From: Linnemannia elongata
Lineage: Eukaryota > Mortierellomycota > Mortierellomycetes > Mortierellales > Mortierellaceae
Reading direction: 5' to 3'
Assembly (NCBI GenBank): GCA_036320915.1
Contig: JAXBDG010000001.1
Location: 3,370,001-3,434,000 of the forward strand
DNA length: 64,000 bases
This document shows, in pieces, positions 32,368 to 43,800 of the stretch; the stretch's first letter is position 1; each line of letters begins with the position of its first letter. The notes under the pieces were generated by a model. That model did not search any database, was not told the origin of the DNA, and saw only the letters and a program-made list of their open reading frames with translations. Both the position numbers and the translations under genes were made by a program.

Positions 32368-32520
32368 GCTGCTCCTCATCCCACAATATTTTTCTTTTTT
32401 TCCTTGTCGCAAGCGTCACCAACTTCAGCCTAAGCAACCTTTCTCCGTCCCTCTTTCCATCTTCCTCCACACTCACGCTCCTCAAAACATCCCTTTCACA
32501 TCCGCTACCAAACGTCAAAA

Positions 32521-34145
32521 ATGTTGTTCTCCAAGACCATTTCCGCCGCCGTCGCCATTGCCTTGGCCACCATTGCCACCTCGTTTGTCGAAGCCTCGCC
32601 TGTCCGTATTCCCGAGGGTCTCATTGCCCGCTCGGTCGAGTCCGCAGCTGCCGACGCTTCTGCCGCTGCCTATGTCCCTCTTAGCGAGAGAACCTGGACC
32701 GCCGAAGAGATTGAAGAGCACCACCAATGGATCAAGCGGTCTAGTTCAGGAATCAATGACTGGAACTGTGTTCCAGCTGCAGGCAAGCGCCCCGTCGTCC
32801 TTGTTCATGGCCTTGTAAGTTTTCTTGCGATTTGTGTGTTTCATTTTTTTGTACCTGAATGAAGAGCGAGAATTAGAACGCGTCGATTGAAGGTATATTT
32901 TACCAGCCTTTACACGTGACTGACGCGTTCATCTCCATCCGCTTTTTCTTCCCTTACCATGCGTTTTTGGCACTCTTCCTCCACAGATCGCCACAAAGGA
33001 CGACAACTGGATCTACATGGGTCCTCGCCTGCAGGCCGCCGGATACTGTGTGTATAGCTTGACCTACGGAACCCTCCCCGGTATCTACCTTATTGCCGGT
33101 CTCGACAAGATGGAAAACGGCGCTGCTCAGCTGTCCGCCTTTGTCGACAAGGTCCTCGCTGCAACCAAGGCCTCCCAAGTTGACCTGGTTGGTCACTCCC
33201 AGGGCTCGCTCATGCCTCGCTACTACCTGAAGTTCCTGGGTGGCGCCGCCAAAGTTAGTAAGTTCTCCACGTTTCTGATCTCAATTGTTTTGATCTGGTT
33301 GTTTGTACTTTGTACTCAGCGCACACTATCGTCCACTGACTGAATCTCTACTGTTTTATGTTGATGAATGAAATAGACAAGTTTACTGCCTTTGGAACAA
33401 TTGCATATGGAACCACCTTGGATGGCGTTGCCCCTTTTTTGATCTCCCTCGGCGTAAGTATCTCAATCTGAATTCAGCGGCAGTAAGCAATGATTCTGCG
33501 TGAACAGGCACTGACAATATGAACCCTGCCTGTTTCTTACATGATAGTTGTACGATCCCATCAATAAGTAAGTCGATACACCAGTTTTGACTAGACGGAA
33601 ATTTGTCATCCCAGTACCGCTTAGTGACCTTATCACTTCCTCTTCACTAACTTCGTCCCTTTCATTGTACCCGTTCTCATTAGGATCCTCGACCCTGTTT
33701 GCAAGTCCTGCTTCCAATTCCTCCAGGGTTCCGACTTCCTCAACAACTTGAACGCCGGCGGAGACACTGTCCCTGGAGTTCAGTACCAGTTCATCGCCTC
33801 CAAGTACGACGAAGTTGTCACCCCTTACACCAACGGCTTCTTGCGCGACAACAACCCTGCTGTCAAGAACATCGTCCTCCAGGATCTTTGCAGCCTCGAC
33901 ACCAGGTACCTTATCACTCTTCTCCTCTAGATTTTCCCTTTACGACTCAAAAAAAGCGTAGGAAGTGGTTTTCGCATGAAATGTATTCACTGACCATTAC
34001 AATTTCTCATTATCGCAACCACGACCTTGAAATGAGTAGTGAGCACGCTCTCCAGATGCTCGACCCCATCGTCTTCCACAAGGTCAACGCCTTCCTCTCA
34101 CCTTCCGCTCCCCAGACCGTCAACTGTCTCTCTGCCCTCTCCTAA
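32521..34145 (+). CDS. Secreted triacylglycerol lipase/esterase (class-2-like), copy A
   Basis: Six exons, 32521..32814, 32987..33257, 33377..33453, 33548..33567, 33684..33905 and 34040..34145, all in phase, giving 329 aa. A signal peptide ([20 protein letters not shown]) is followed by a propeptide ending at a Kex2-type WIKR (Lys72-Arg73). The alpha/beta-hydrolase core has the oxyanion LVHGL at 94-98, the nucleophile elbow GHSQGS with Ser169, the likely acid Asp263 in [11 protein letters not shown], and the likely His297 in SEHALQM. Cys pairs (CKSC) suggest secretion. Exon 4 is a 20-nt microexon. The family hydrolyses lipid esters outside the cell. It was duplicated as copy B at 38431. Confidence 0.9.
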
Positions 34146-34584
34146 ACACAAGAGGACACAGACTTCATTCGGTCGCCATCTAACAGCAAGGAAGAGATAA
34201 TATTGACGATTAGCGAAAAGGCAAAACGAGAGCAGGCTTTTCGTTTTCCCTTTTCTTCACTCCTTCTCTTCCTCTCTTTCTGGGCGCCCACCGCATTTGT
34301 GTGGAGTACACATATCCACAGAGTTTACAAGAACAAAAATACCAATTAACTATTTAACATTTTATCAGAGACGAAACAGCAAAAGGAACTACCTCAACCA
34401 ACCCTCATATCGTATCCTCCCTTCCGCACACAACCCTCATCCTCCACAATTATGTAGATATACCCTGGTTCCTCTTTCCTTTTTCTTTTTTCTTACCATT
34501 TATTTCACATCTAGCCAAAATAAAAACAAACACCAAAATAAGGAGTATGACTGCTGGTTATTGGATCAGCTATATAGTTATTAT
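34146..34584. other. 3' flank of lipase A, end of duplication unit A
   Basis: It aligns with the 3' flank of lipase B (40052-40485). The unit junction to the calnexin fragment lies near 34556-34585. Confidence 0.6.
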
Positions 34585-34638
34585 CCAACCCTTTTTCACC
34601 AAGGGAATTACTTGGATGCGAATGGTTTATTTCTGTGA

Positions 34639-35292
34639 TAGGTATGAAGTCAAGGCTCAGGAAGGTTTGGAGTGCGGAGGAGCATACATGAAGCTCCTGA
34701 CAGAGTCTCTTCAGGGCATCAAGTTTAAGGAGTTCTCGAACGAGACCCCTTACACCATCATGTTTGGACCTGACAGGTGTGGAGCTACAGACAAGGTCCA
34801 CTTTATCTTTCGACACAAGAATCCCATCACTGGAGTCCATGAAGAGAAACACCTCCAGTCAGCACCTCTCTCAAAATTGAGCAAGAGGACCACCCTCTAC
34901 ACCCTCATCGTGAAGTAAGACTACCTGTACCTATTTATTCGTATTCATATCTCGAGGACCACGAATAGAGGGGGATATCAGAAGCATTCATAGCCTAACA
35001 CAGTTACTGTATGTTCTAATAGCCCTGATCAGACATTCGAGATCAAGATCAATGGAGAGTCTGCCGCCTCAGGATCTTTGCTTGAGGACTTTCAGCCACC
35101 CGTCAACCCAACCAAAGAGATCGATGACGCAAGTGACAGCAAGCCTGCCAATTGGGTCGAAGAGGCCCGCATCCCTGACGCCAAAGCAACCAAGCCTGAG
35201 GACTGGGACGAGGACGCACCCGCTACTATCTTGGATGAGAAGGCTACCAAGCCTACAGACTGGCTCGAGGATGAGGCCGCAGAGATCCAGCC
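34639..35292 (+). pseudogene. Calnexin fragment (exon 3 and start of exon 4)
   Basis: A near-exact copy of calnexin 26505-27151, including the intron between exons 3 and 4. Only a handful of base changes are visible by eye. It lacks exons 1 and 2, so there is no signal peptide. It breaks inside P-domain motif 1 after DEAAEI. Beyond the break the sequence matches the calnexin 3' flank near 28000, which means an internal loss of about 850 bp that removed the rest of the P-domain, the second lectin half and the membrane anchor. No start codon in a proper context is present. It is not expected to make a working calnexin. Confidence 0.92.
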
Positions 35293-36028
35293 GCCCTTGA
35301 ATTTACCCCTAGTTACGTAAATTAGTCCACTACATAAAGCGTTTTTTCAGTGGCCGAATAAGAATCGTTCCTGTCCAGGCATACTATTCGGCCCACGTGT
35401 TCGTCTTTCTCTCCACAGAAAAAAAAGGGAGCACAGAACATTCCTCCTCAACATTCCTCTTCAACATTTCTTCTCCTCCACAAAGGAAATATTTACCTCT
35501 CTCTTCACCACTGCTACCAGACCTGTCATAAAGTCCTGTGAAAGGGATACTTCGGGAGCAGCCATGTAAAACTAGTAAGGAAATGGTTTGTCCTTCCTTC
35601 AAGTGCACATGCGAAACAATGCTGGAGAGTGGGAGTTGGACTGAGTGAAGTAGAGTAGAGTAGAGCGAGAGATAGCGAGAGGGAAGACTTTGTTGATTAT
35701 TGTTAATTATTCTCGACCCGAGCCGTAAACATACACATTGGTAGATTTTTTTTTTCTTGGGAGATTTTAGCATTTGGGGCTAGTTATGTTGTTGCTCTTT
35801 CGCCCGTACTTATGATTGTAGAATGTCAAGAGCGTTTTGAGAGGTGTAACAGGCATATGTACAAGGTTGATGGTTGAGGTGAGCGAGAGAAATGCGAGTT
35901 GGAGATGCCGGGCCTAGAAGAGTTATCGAAGAGAGTATCACGAGCACGCGTCCTCTTCTTCCTTACAACAAAAACAATAGAGGTATCTTGGTGGATGTAC
36001 CTAAGTAGCCTTCAGAAAGGACATCGGA

Positions 36029-36047
36029 CCCCCCCCCCCCCCCCCCC
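36029..36047. repeat. Poly(C) run, 19 nt
   Basis: An uninterrupted C run in the unit B spacer, in sequence that aligns with about 28815-28840 of unit A (GGAGCCCCCGAAAAAC). Confidence 0.9.
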
Positions 36048-38269
36048 ACCGATAAACAAAGCAAATCCCAAAATACAGGATTTGCAGCGAGAGCTTTACA
36101 GACCAGCCGATTATTTACAGACTGGTTGATATATTTACAAGCTGAGGGCCTTCGGGCATGCAAAACTGCATAAACAAACAGGCTGGAGAAACATTTGAGG
36201 GAGAATGTACCATGGTTTAGTGATTCGAATTGACAGAGCACGATTCCTCATCGCCATTAGCGAAAGGGTCCTCTCCTTTTTGGTTAGCGAGGCGAAGGGG
36301 CAATAGGGGTCAAGAAGGAGAACAATATCAAGGGGAGGGAGAAGGGAAATTTCGTAGTTGTTTATTCTGATGGCTCTGGCCAGACCAAATTAGATGACGC
36401 GTCGCGGTAGTCGAAGAAAGAACCTTTCATTTACGTGTGAGTAGGAGAAAAAAAATTAAAAAACATGGAGAAAGCCCTTGGCCCCATGTGCCATTGCCAA
36501 ATGTCACTTATTGTCGCTCGGCAGGCAAAAGGAACAGTAAACATGTCTCCTTGTTCTCCTGTGCACAATATTACATCCTCCATCGTACACGTGCACCAGA
36601 AGAGGGTACAAGAGTACAGCTAGCTTGGAGGATGGGGTACATGTACGGGTAGAGCAAAACAAAAAAGAATCGACAAAAAAAATCTGAGCAGCAGCAACGA
36701 GCTACATTTAGCCCGGATCGCCCGCTGATTGGATGAACGCTCGGTTCTCACCATCGGTCAAGACTTTTGTCTTCTCTTTGCTCTGTTGTTGGCTAATTCC
36801 CCCTTTAACCCTGCATTCTCCACACGCAAAGGTCCGTGTCACTCAATGACACCCTTATGTTAAAGGTATGTGGATGAGTATACATCTATCTTGTATCTTA
36901 CTTCAGGGCATCTCCCTTATTGCTCACTACAAATATCATGTCGCCATCCTTCTTACCGCTAAGGTTCTCGCCCCTCAATCATCTTCTCCCAACTTGACGT
37001 ACCAGAAATACCTTCATGAGTTCTTTGAATTCCGTGGATTCGATTTCTTAGCGAATCGCCATCGTCCTTTTTTTTATTTGTCGTTTTCCAACACTCAAAG
37101 GGAAGCTGCTGTCCAAGTAAGGAGTGTATCTGATTGAGCTGAATCAAACGCGACTAGGAAACGTTTTTGGGCGGGTGGAGAAACAGCCCTTGCAGAGAAC
37201 CTGCATGTCTCATCCATTGCATTATTTATGCAGGTGTGAAGATAGAGAAAGATACGAAGCGGACAATAGAGAAACATCTGAACAATGGGCTTGTTGCTCG
37301 TTACTGTGGACTTTCCGTTCGTGCCTGAATATTGATATAACCTTACCAACCCCGTTTTCTTAAGGCGCGTCTTTTTCATAACCTTCTACACCAATAAAAA
37401 CCATCTGACATGACGGCTATAGTTTCAAAAAACAGGTATGTTCAAAGTCGTCTCTGGAGTCTCTAAGGGAGATAACGAAGGAATAGTAAATATCTTTCTT
37501 TACGCTTTTGTTGCCAGGACCTGATTGCAAGCACCTTTGGCTTGTTTTATTCGCCTTTTTTTGGGCACGGCGAATTAAATCCAATGCCGAAGAGGCATTG
37601 AGGATGGGCCACCATTCACAGCAACGATAACAACAAATATGTAGGGTAAGTCATTAAAATCCAAATTAAGGGCAGAGAACATGCGAAGATGGATAGCTAC
37701 TCCTCCTTTTCTGGAAGGAGAAGGAACATATCAATCAACAAAACCAATTAACCAAGGGTTCTTAAGCGTAAAACAACGCCGGCCGGAGGGAATTGAGGAG
37801 ATACAGCGGTTGACTCCACAATGGCCCATCAACAAATATGCACAACAAAAAAAATAAAGGAATGTCCTATGTTCATCGAAATCCATGGTCTACTCCTCCT
37901 TAACCTTCTCTCTTCCTCCCTTCTGTGCCTTTCTTTCGTCCCTTTTTGCCTTACCCTTGCCCTCTCTCTACTTTACCCTTCTTCTTTTATTGTTTATTGA
38001 AGGGGTAGCTGTTACGCATAACAGACAATACAATTCCGGAGACACAACCAACCAACAAAACAAAACAGAGCAAATATCTTGCTACGCAGCAACAGGCAAC
38101 CGTCCTCAACTCAATCAACTTCACCTTCCATAGGCTTTTTTTCAGCTCTACAGACATACACACATATACACACACATACCCACAGGGGCACACACAAGCC
38201 GGAAAATGGGTGCAAAGTAGGCGAAGAGGAAGAGGAGTTGGTCAGCTCTCTCGCTTCTGTTCGACCACG

Positions 38270-38277
38270 TATAAAAA
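38270..38277 (+). promoter_or_regulatory. TATA box of lipase B
   Basis: TATAAAAA lies 161 nt upstream of the start, in a block almost identical to the lipase A promoter. Confidence 0.6.
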
Positions 38278-38430
38278 GCTGCTCCTCATCCCACAATATT
38301 TTTCTTTTTTTCCTTGTCGCAAGCGTCACCAACTTCAGCCTAAGCAACCTTTCTCCGTCCCTCTTTCCATCTTCCTCCACACTCACGCTCCTCAAAACAT
38401 CCCTTTCACATCCGCTACCAAACGTCAAAA

Positions 38431-40051
38431 ATGTTGTTCTCCAAGACCATTTCCGCCGCCGTCGCCATTGCCTTGGCCACCATTGCCACCTCGTTTGTCG
38501 AAGCCTCGCCTGTCCGTATTCCCGAGGGTCTCATTGCCCGCTCGGTCGAGTCCGCAGCTGCCGACGCTTCTGCCGCTGCCTATGTCCCTCTTAGCGAGAG
38601 AACCTGGACCGCCGAAGAGATTGAAGAGCACCACCAATGGATCAAGCGGTCTAGTGCAGGAATCAATGACTGGAAATGTGTTCCTGCTGCAGGCAAGCGC
38701 CCTGTCGTCCTTGTTCATGGCCTTGTAAGTTTTCTTGCGATTTGTGCGTTTCGTTTTTTTGTACCTGGAGAGCGGAACGCGTCGATTGAAGGTTTATTTA
38801 CCAGCCTTTACACGTGACTGACGCGTTTTTCTCCATTCATTTTTTCTTCCCTTACCACGCGTTTTTGGCACTCTTCCTCCACAGATGGCCAACAAGGACA
38901 ACAACTGGATCTACATGGGTCCTCGCCTGCAGGCTGCCGGATACTGTGTGTATAGCCTGACCTACGGAACCCTTCCCGGGATTTATTCCGTTGCCGGTCT
39001 GGACAAGATCGAGAACAGCGCTGCTCAGCTGTTGGCATTTATTGACCAGGTCCTCGCTGCAACTAATGCCTCCCAAGTTGACCTGGTTGGTCACTCCCAG
39101 GGCTCGCTCATGCCTCGCTACTACCTGAAGTTCCTGGGTGGTGCCGCCAAAGTTAGTAAGTTCTCCACGTTTCTGATTTCGATTGCTTTCGGTTTGGCTA
39201 TTTGCACTAAGCGCACACTATCGTCCACTGACTGAATCTCTACTGTTTTATGCTGATGAATGAAATAGACAAGTTTGCGGCCTTTGGACCGATTGCTTAT
39301 GGAACCACCCTGAGTGGTATTGTGCCTTTCTTGACCTCCATCGGCGTGAGTATCTCAATCTGAATTCAGCGACAGTAGGCAATGATTCTGTGTGAACAGG
39401 CACTGACAATATGCACCTTGCCCGTTTTTTTGCATGATAGCTGTTCGATCCCGTCAAGAAGTAAGTCGATACACCGGTGTCCGACCAAAACAGAAGATTG
39501 TCATCCCAGTACCGCTTCGTGACCTTATCACTTCCTCTTCACTAACTTCGTCCCTTTCATTGTACCCGTTCTCATTAGGATCCTCGACCCTGTTTGCAAG
39601 TCCTGCTTACAATTCATCCAGGGTTCCGACTTCCTCAACAACTTGAACGCCGGCGGAGACACTGTCCCTGGAGTTCAGTACCAGTTCATCGCCTCCAAGT
39701 ACGACGAAGTTGTCACCCCTTACACCAACGGCTTCTTGCGCGACAACAACCCTGCTGTCAAGAACATCGTCCTCCAGGATCTTTGCAGCCTCGACCACAG
39801 GTACCTCATTTTATCCCTTTTCACTTCTTAATTTTTCCCTTTACGGCTCAAAAAAAAAAAAAAAAAAAAAATTCAGGGAGTAGCCTTCATTCACTGACCA
39901 TTACAATTTTTTCATTTATCGCAATCATAACCCTGAAATGAATAGCGAGCACGCCCTCCAAATGCTCGACCCCATCGTCTTCCACAAGGTCAACGCCTTC
40001 CTCTCACCTTCCGCTCCCCAGACCGTCAACTGTCTCTCTGCCCTCTCCTAA
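38431..40051 (+). CDS. Secreted triacylglycerol lipase/esterase (class-2-like), copy B
   Basis: The same six-exon structure as copy A: 38431..38724, 38885..39155, 39269..39345, 39441..39460, 39579..39800 and 39946..40051, 329 aa. The signal peptide and propeptide are unchanged and the WIKR site, GHSQGS, SKYDEVV and SEHALQM are kept, so the enzyme should be active. Differences concentrate in exon 2 (GIYSVAGLDKIENSAAQLLAF against [19 protein letters not shown] in copy A) and exon 3 (AFGPIAYGTTLSGIVPF against [17 protein letters not shown]). These residues could line the lid or acyl pocket. Exon 4 is again 20 nt (LFDPVK). Intron 5 carries an A run absent from copy A. Confidence 0.9.
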
Positions 40052-40856
40052 ACACAAGAGGACACAGCCTCCATTCGGTCGCCATATAACAGCAGGGAAG
40101 AGATAATATTGACGATTAGCAAAAAAAGGCAAAACGAGAGCAGGCTTTTTCGATTTCCTTCCTCTTCTTCTATCTTTCTCTCCCTGTCTTTCTTGGTGCT
40201 CAACCGCATTTGTGTGGATTGAACATATCCACCGAGTTTTGCAAGAAAAAAAAAGCCAATTAACTATTTAACATTTTTATCAGAGACGAAAAAAAAAACA
40301 AAACAATCTACCTCAACCAACCTTCATATCATATCCTCCACTTCCTCACGCACCCACCCCCCTCACCTTCCACAATTATGTAGATATACCTCGGGGGGGT
40401 TTTCATTTGTCTCTTTTTTTTCTTCACATCTTCCCAAAATAAAAAGAAAAAATCCATCCAAAACGAAAACATATATGACTGCTTGTTTTAGAGCGCGTCG
40501 CCTATAAGGTTATCTTCCAGTTCATCGCCATCCTATTCAAGTTGAATTCAGAGGGGGAGAGTCGCCTGAGTTCAAGCAAAGAGGAGGATGAGAAAGTTGC
40601 CCGACTTGACCGTGCACATCTTTAGGGGAGGGGTTTGTTAAGCAAGCCCCTCCCCCCAGGCTCGTCAAAACCTACTGCATCCTCCTGGGTAAAAATGCTG
40701 TAGAAAGGAGGGGGAGGGGCTACAGTCGCGTTGTTCAACAGAACAGAAAAAACGAACCACGGAGAAAAGCACATTACCCACAGAAAACGTATGCATTTTT
40801 TTATGAAAAAAGGTTTATTCGCAAGAGGAGAGAGTGACAAAATGGCAGTACAGGGT
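40052..40856. other. Convergent spacer, lipase B / carnitine acetyltransferase
   Basis: The duplication unit ends near 40485. The remainder is 3' flank. No gene seen. Confidence 0.55.
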
Positions 40857-43800
40857 TTACTTGGGACTATTAGGAGGGGAAGAGGAATCCTTGCTCAAGT
40901 TGGAAGTTCCTCTCCTGGACCGAAGACGACTCAGAATACCATCCTCGCCCATCAAAATAGCCATGAACGTCCGCTGAGTTCCAGAGTCCGAACGAGGACG
41001 GGTACCGTTAACAGCCTGACCTGTCGAAGGACGTCTTTCTCCTGCTCCTGCATCGGTAGTAGTAGTAGTCGCACCAGTAGCAGCAGCAGGAGTAGGAGTA
41101 GTGGAGGTGGGCGGTGAGGTAGAGAGGACCTTCTTGGGAGGAACAGGGGATCCAGAACCGCCACCAATATCAAATGCAATCTCATCAATTCCAGACCAGT
41201 ACTTCTCCTGAGCCATGGCCATCGCGTTACGGGCAAGGGCAGTTCGGAGAACAGGGTCATGCTTCTGGAAGAACAGACTGGTTCTAGGCGCAGGCATGGG
41301 GGGACGAGCGGGCGAAGGGCTCCGAGCAATAAGAGCATAATCCGGAACTCCAACTCGTCCATCTCTAAGATGGGCAGTCGATGGCGAAGTCGGGTTCATG
41401 GACTTGCTGGCCATCGCCAACTCGCCCGACCGCTCTGCATGCGACAAAGCCTCTGCAGCAGCTGCAACCATCGCTGCCTGAGCCGCCTCGGCCTTCTCAA
41501 TCTTTCGGACTTCCTCAAACATGAACCGCATGTCCTCCAGCGCCTCGACAATATAGTTGCCCAACTCACGGGATCCGAGCTTGAGACTGGTGATGCAAAA
41601 GTCGAGCTCCGTCTCCTTAACCATGTAGGCGCATCCATATCCGTCCGGCACAACCTCGCCCCATCCATAGGCAATAAAACAATCGTCCGAAATCTGAGAG
41701 GTCGACAGTCTCCACCTGCAGGTACGAGCAAAGACAGGATCGGCAAACAGGGCAGGGATGGGCTCATCTGAATCCCGAATCAGGCGAAGACCCAGGAGGT
41801 GACGATCAACTGCTTGTCCATCAACAGCCCAAGCAGTGTACTGGGCATGCCTTGCCACTGCCGCACGACAGGCTGCCGCACGAGCCTTGAGGCCGATATC
41901 CTCATTCTGCATCGCCAGACAGAACGCCTTACTCTCGTTAGAGCACGAACGGGCAGTCTCGGTACGTCCATGACGGTACTTGCGCGTGGCTGCCGACTCG
42001 TAGGTGGCGACAAGCTCTCCGTGCTTGCGATAGTAGGCCAGCTGAAGGGCCATCTGGACATAAGCATCGGGAGACATCTTGAAGGTCTTGATTAACCCCT
42101 TGCCGTATCCCTTGAACTCTGTCGGGACCATCTCATGGGCATCAACGGTCTCCTTGAAGTAGGCGTGCGCATTCTCGATCGCCTTGGACAATTTGGTACT
42201 TGAGACAAACTTGAGAGGCAGGGGTTTGTCCAGGGCTGACGCAATCTCGTAAAGGTCCTCTGCATTCAAGTTCCTGAAATCCGGGAGGGCACGTGCCTGG
42301 GCCTCGTCAATCAGATAACGGCAAAGACGGGATGTAGGGGTGGCGTCCATCTTGGAATGTTCGCCGTTCATTCCTGCACGTCCGTTGGCAAAGACGATCA
42401 GCTGGAAGCACTTGTCAAACCAGCGACTCGCGCCATCACCATGCCACAAGGCTCTCGAGAACTCTTCAGAGGTCTTAGGGGAGGTAGAATCCAGACAAAG
42501 GACAAACATGGATGACTCGATCTTGGCCATGTGAGCCTTGTTAGATCCGTGGGCCTCAAACAGCGTGACACGGTCCTGGGCGGCCTGGTCTCGCTGCCCT
42601 GTGGAAAGAATGCCAATGGCCGGGACAGAGGACTTGTCGTCGTCAGCCATCTTCTTGATACGTTCCAGCTGGATCATGATTTCACGTGGGCTCAACACCG
42701 AAGAGGGCTTGGAGGGGTCCAGCTGGGTCTCAAAGATGTAGAATTTCCCGTTGCGGACAACGCAGATGTGGTTATTGGTCTCGTAGGGAAAGCCCACAGC
42801 GCAATCCTCCTTCAGCCCCGAGATGCGGCTGTAATTGAACAGGTACTGGTACATGTTCATGCAGAATGGCGCATTCCTAGCCATGTCTGGTGTCAACGTA
42901 CGCCTATGAGTATGAAATATGACATTCACTGATTGATTAGTTCGTCACTATCACATGAATCGTCTCCGGTAACCATGACTTCGGTCTTCCATTCATCTCT
43001 GGTAATAAAAAAAAGAAAAAAAGAACTAATGCGTGGTGATATCCAGTCGACGACAGCATGGTTGTACATTCTGTCAAAAAGTTCACACACTAGCACAGCA
43101 CCTCCACAAGGGTCGGCATGTCCCGGTAAGCCCAAAAAGGAAAACCTATCCTTTCCCTTGTGTCCCCCTTTCCCTCGTTTTCCGTCTTCATCTCTGTCCA
43201 ATCCATATCTTTTCTGCAATCAACGTTACACGGCCCAATGACCACACATATCCTATTGAAACGCCCCTCCTGAGGCGGTGAAGCGGGGGCGTGATGCGAT
43301 AATCCAAGATTAGGAGGACTGGGAAGAGGGGTACCAGCCACCAAACATCATGAGGAAAGAAAAAAAAAGAGAGGGAACCAAAGTGTGGAGCCCACTATTT
43401 CCATTATCTCATCCCATCACTGGTTCCCATTCGTCACTTTCTTTTCGGCCAAACCTTGATCAAACCAAAGGTGTAACAAAGCATGTGGAGATCAAAGGTA
43501 AGATAAAAAAGAAAAAGAAGGAAAACCCGAGCCCATAAGGTACACTCGGACATAAAGGACAAAAGAAGAAAGAAAAAAGGCGAAAGGGGGGATAACAACC
43601 AAGAAGTCCAATTCAACCTTCATACGCTCAAGTAAGCTTCGTTGTCCCTCTATGGCCCTTTTCTGTTCTTTCTTTGCCTCTTGTTTTTTTTCTGCATGAC
43701 ATTTGTTGGTGGAATTAGGGAAGAGGAATATCCTGAGAAACGAGAATATCAAAGCACAACGGCCATTTGAATGTCATTAACAAGAATGAACGTACGTTGC

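Larger units (their letters stand above)
27958..32520. other. Spacer of duplication unit A
   Basis: 4.5 kb without a recognisable gene. Many blocks recur in the unit B spacer, such as the GACCCGAGCCGTAA region (28470 / 35716) and a poly(C) run (30463-30479 / 36029-36047). A 32-nt direct repeat at 30789-30820 and 30830-30861 seems specific to unit A. Confidence 0.55.
26460..34556. repeat. Tandem segmental duplication, unit A
   Basis: The first unit runs from calnexin intron 2 through the spacer and lipase A to about 410 nt past the lipase stop. Homology with unit B is seen at both ends and along the spacer (for example 28141-28250 against 35352-35460, and 34146-34250 against 40052-40160). Unit A is longer because unit B has lost pieces of the calnexin end and spacer, or because A gained some. 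Unit boundaries are approximate. Confidence 0.85.
35293..38430. other. Spacer of duplication unit B
   Basis: 3.1 kb without a gene. It is visibly related to 28000-32520 but shorter and clearly diverged. The last 250 nt before lipase B become almost identical to unit A. Confidence 0.55.
34585..40485. repeat. Tandem segmental duplication, unit B
   Basis: The second unit begins in calnexin intron 2 sequence (CTTTTTCACCAA and GGTTTATTTCTGTGATAG match 26463-26504) and ends about 430 nt past the lipase B stop. It carries the calnexin fragment, a shortened spacer and lipase B in the same order and orientation as unit A. Confidence 0.85.

Noticed and set aside
34547..34918. Frame of 123 codons that looks like a new gene start before calnexin sequence
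   Set aside because: It reads through intron sequence into the calnexin fragment. There is no signal peptide and no exons 1-2, so it is treated as part of the pseudogene.
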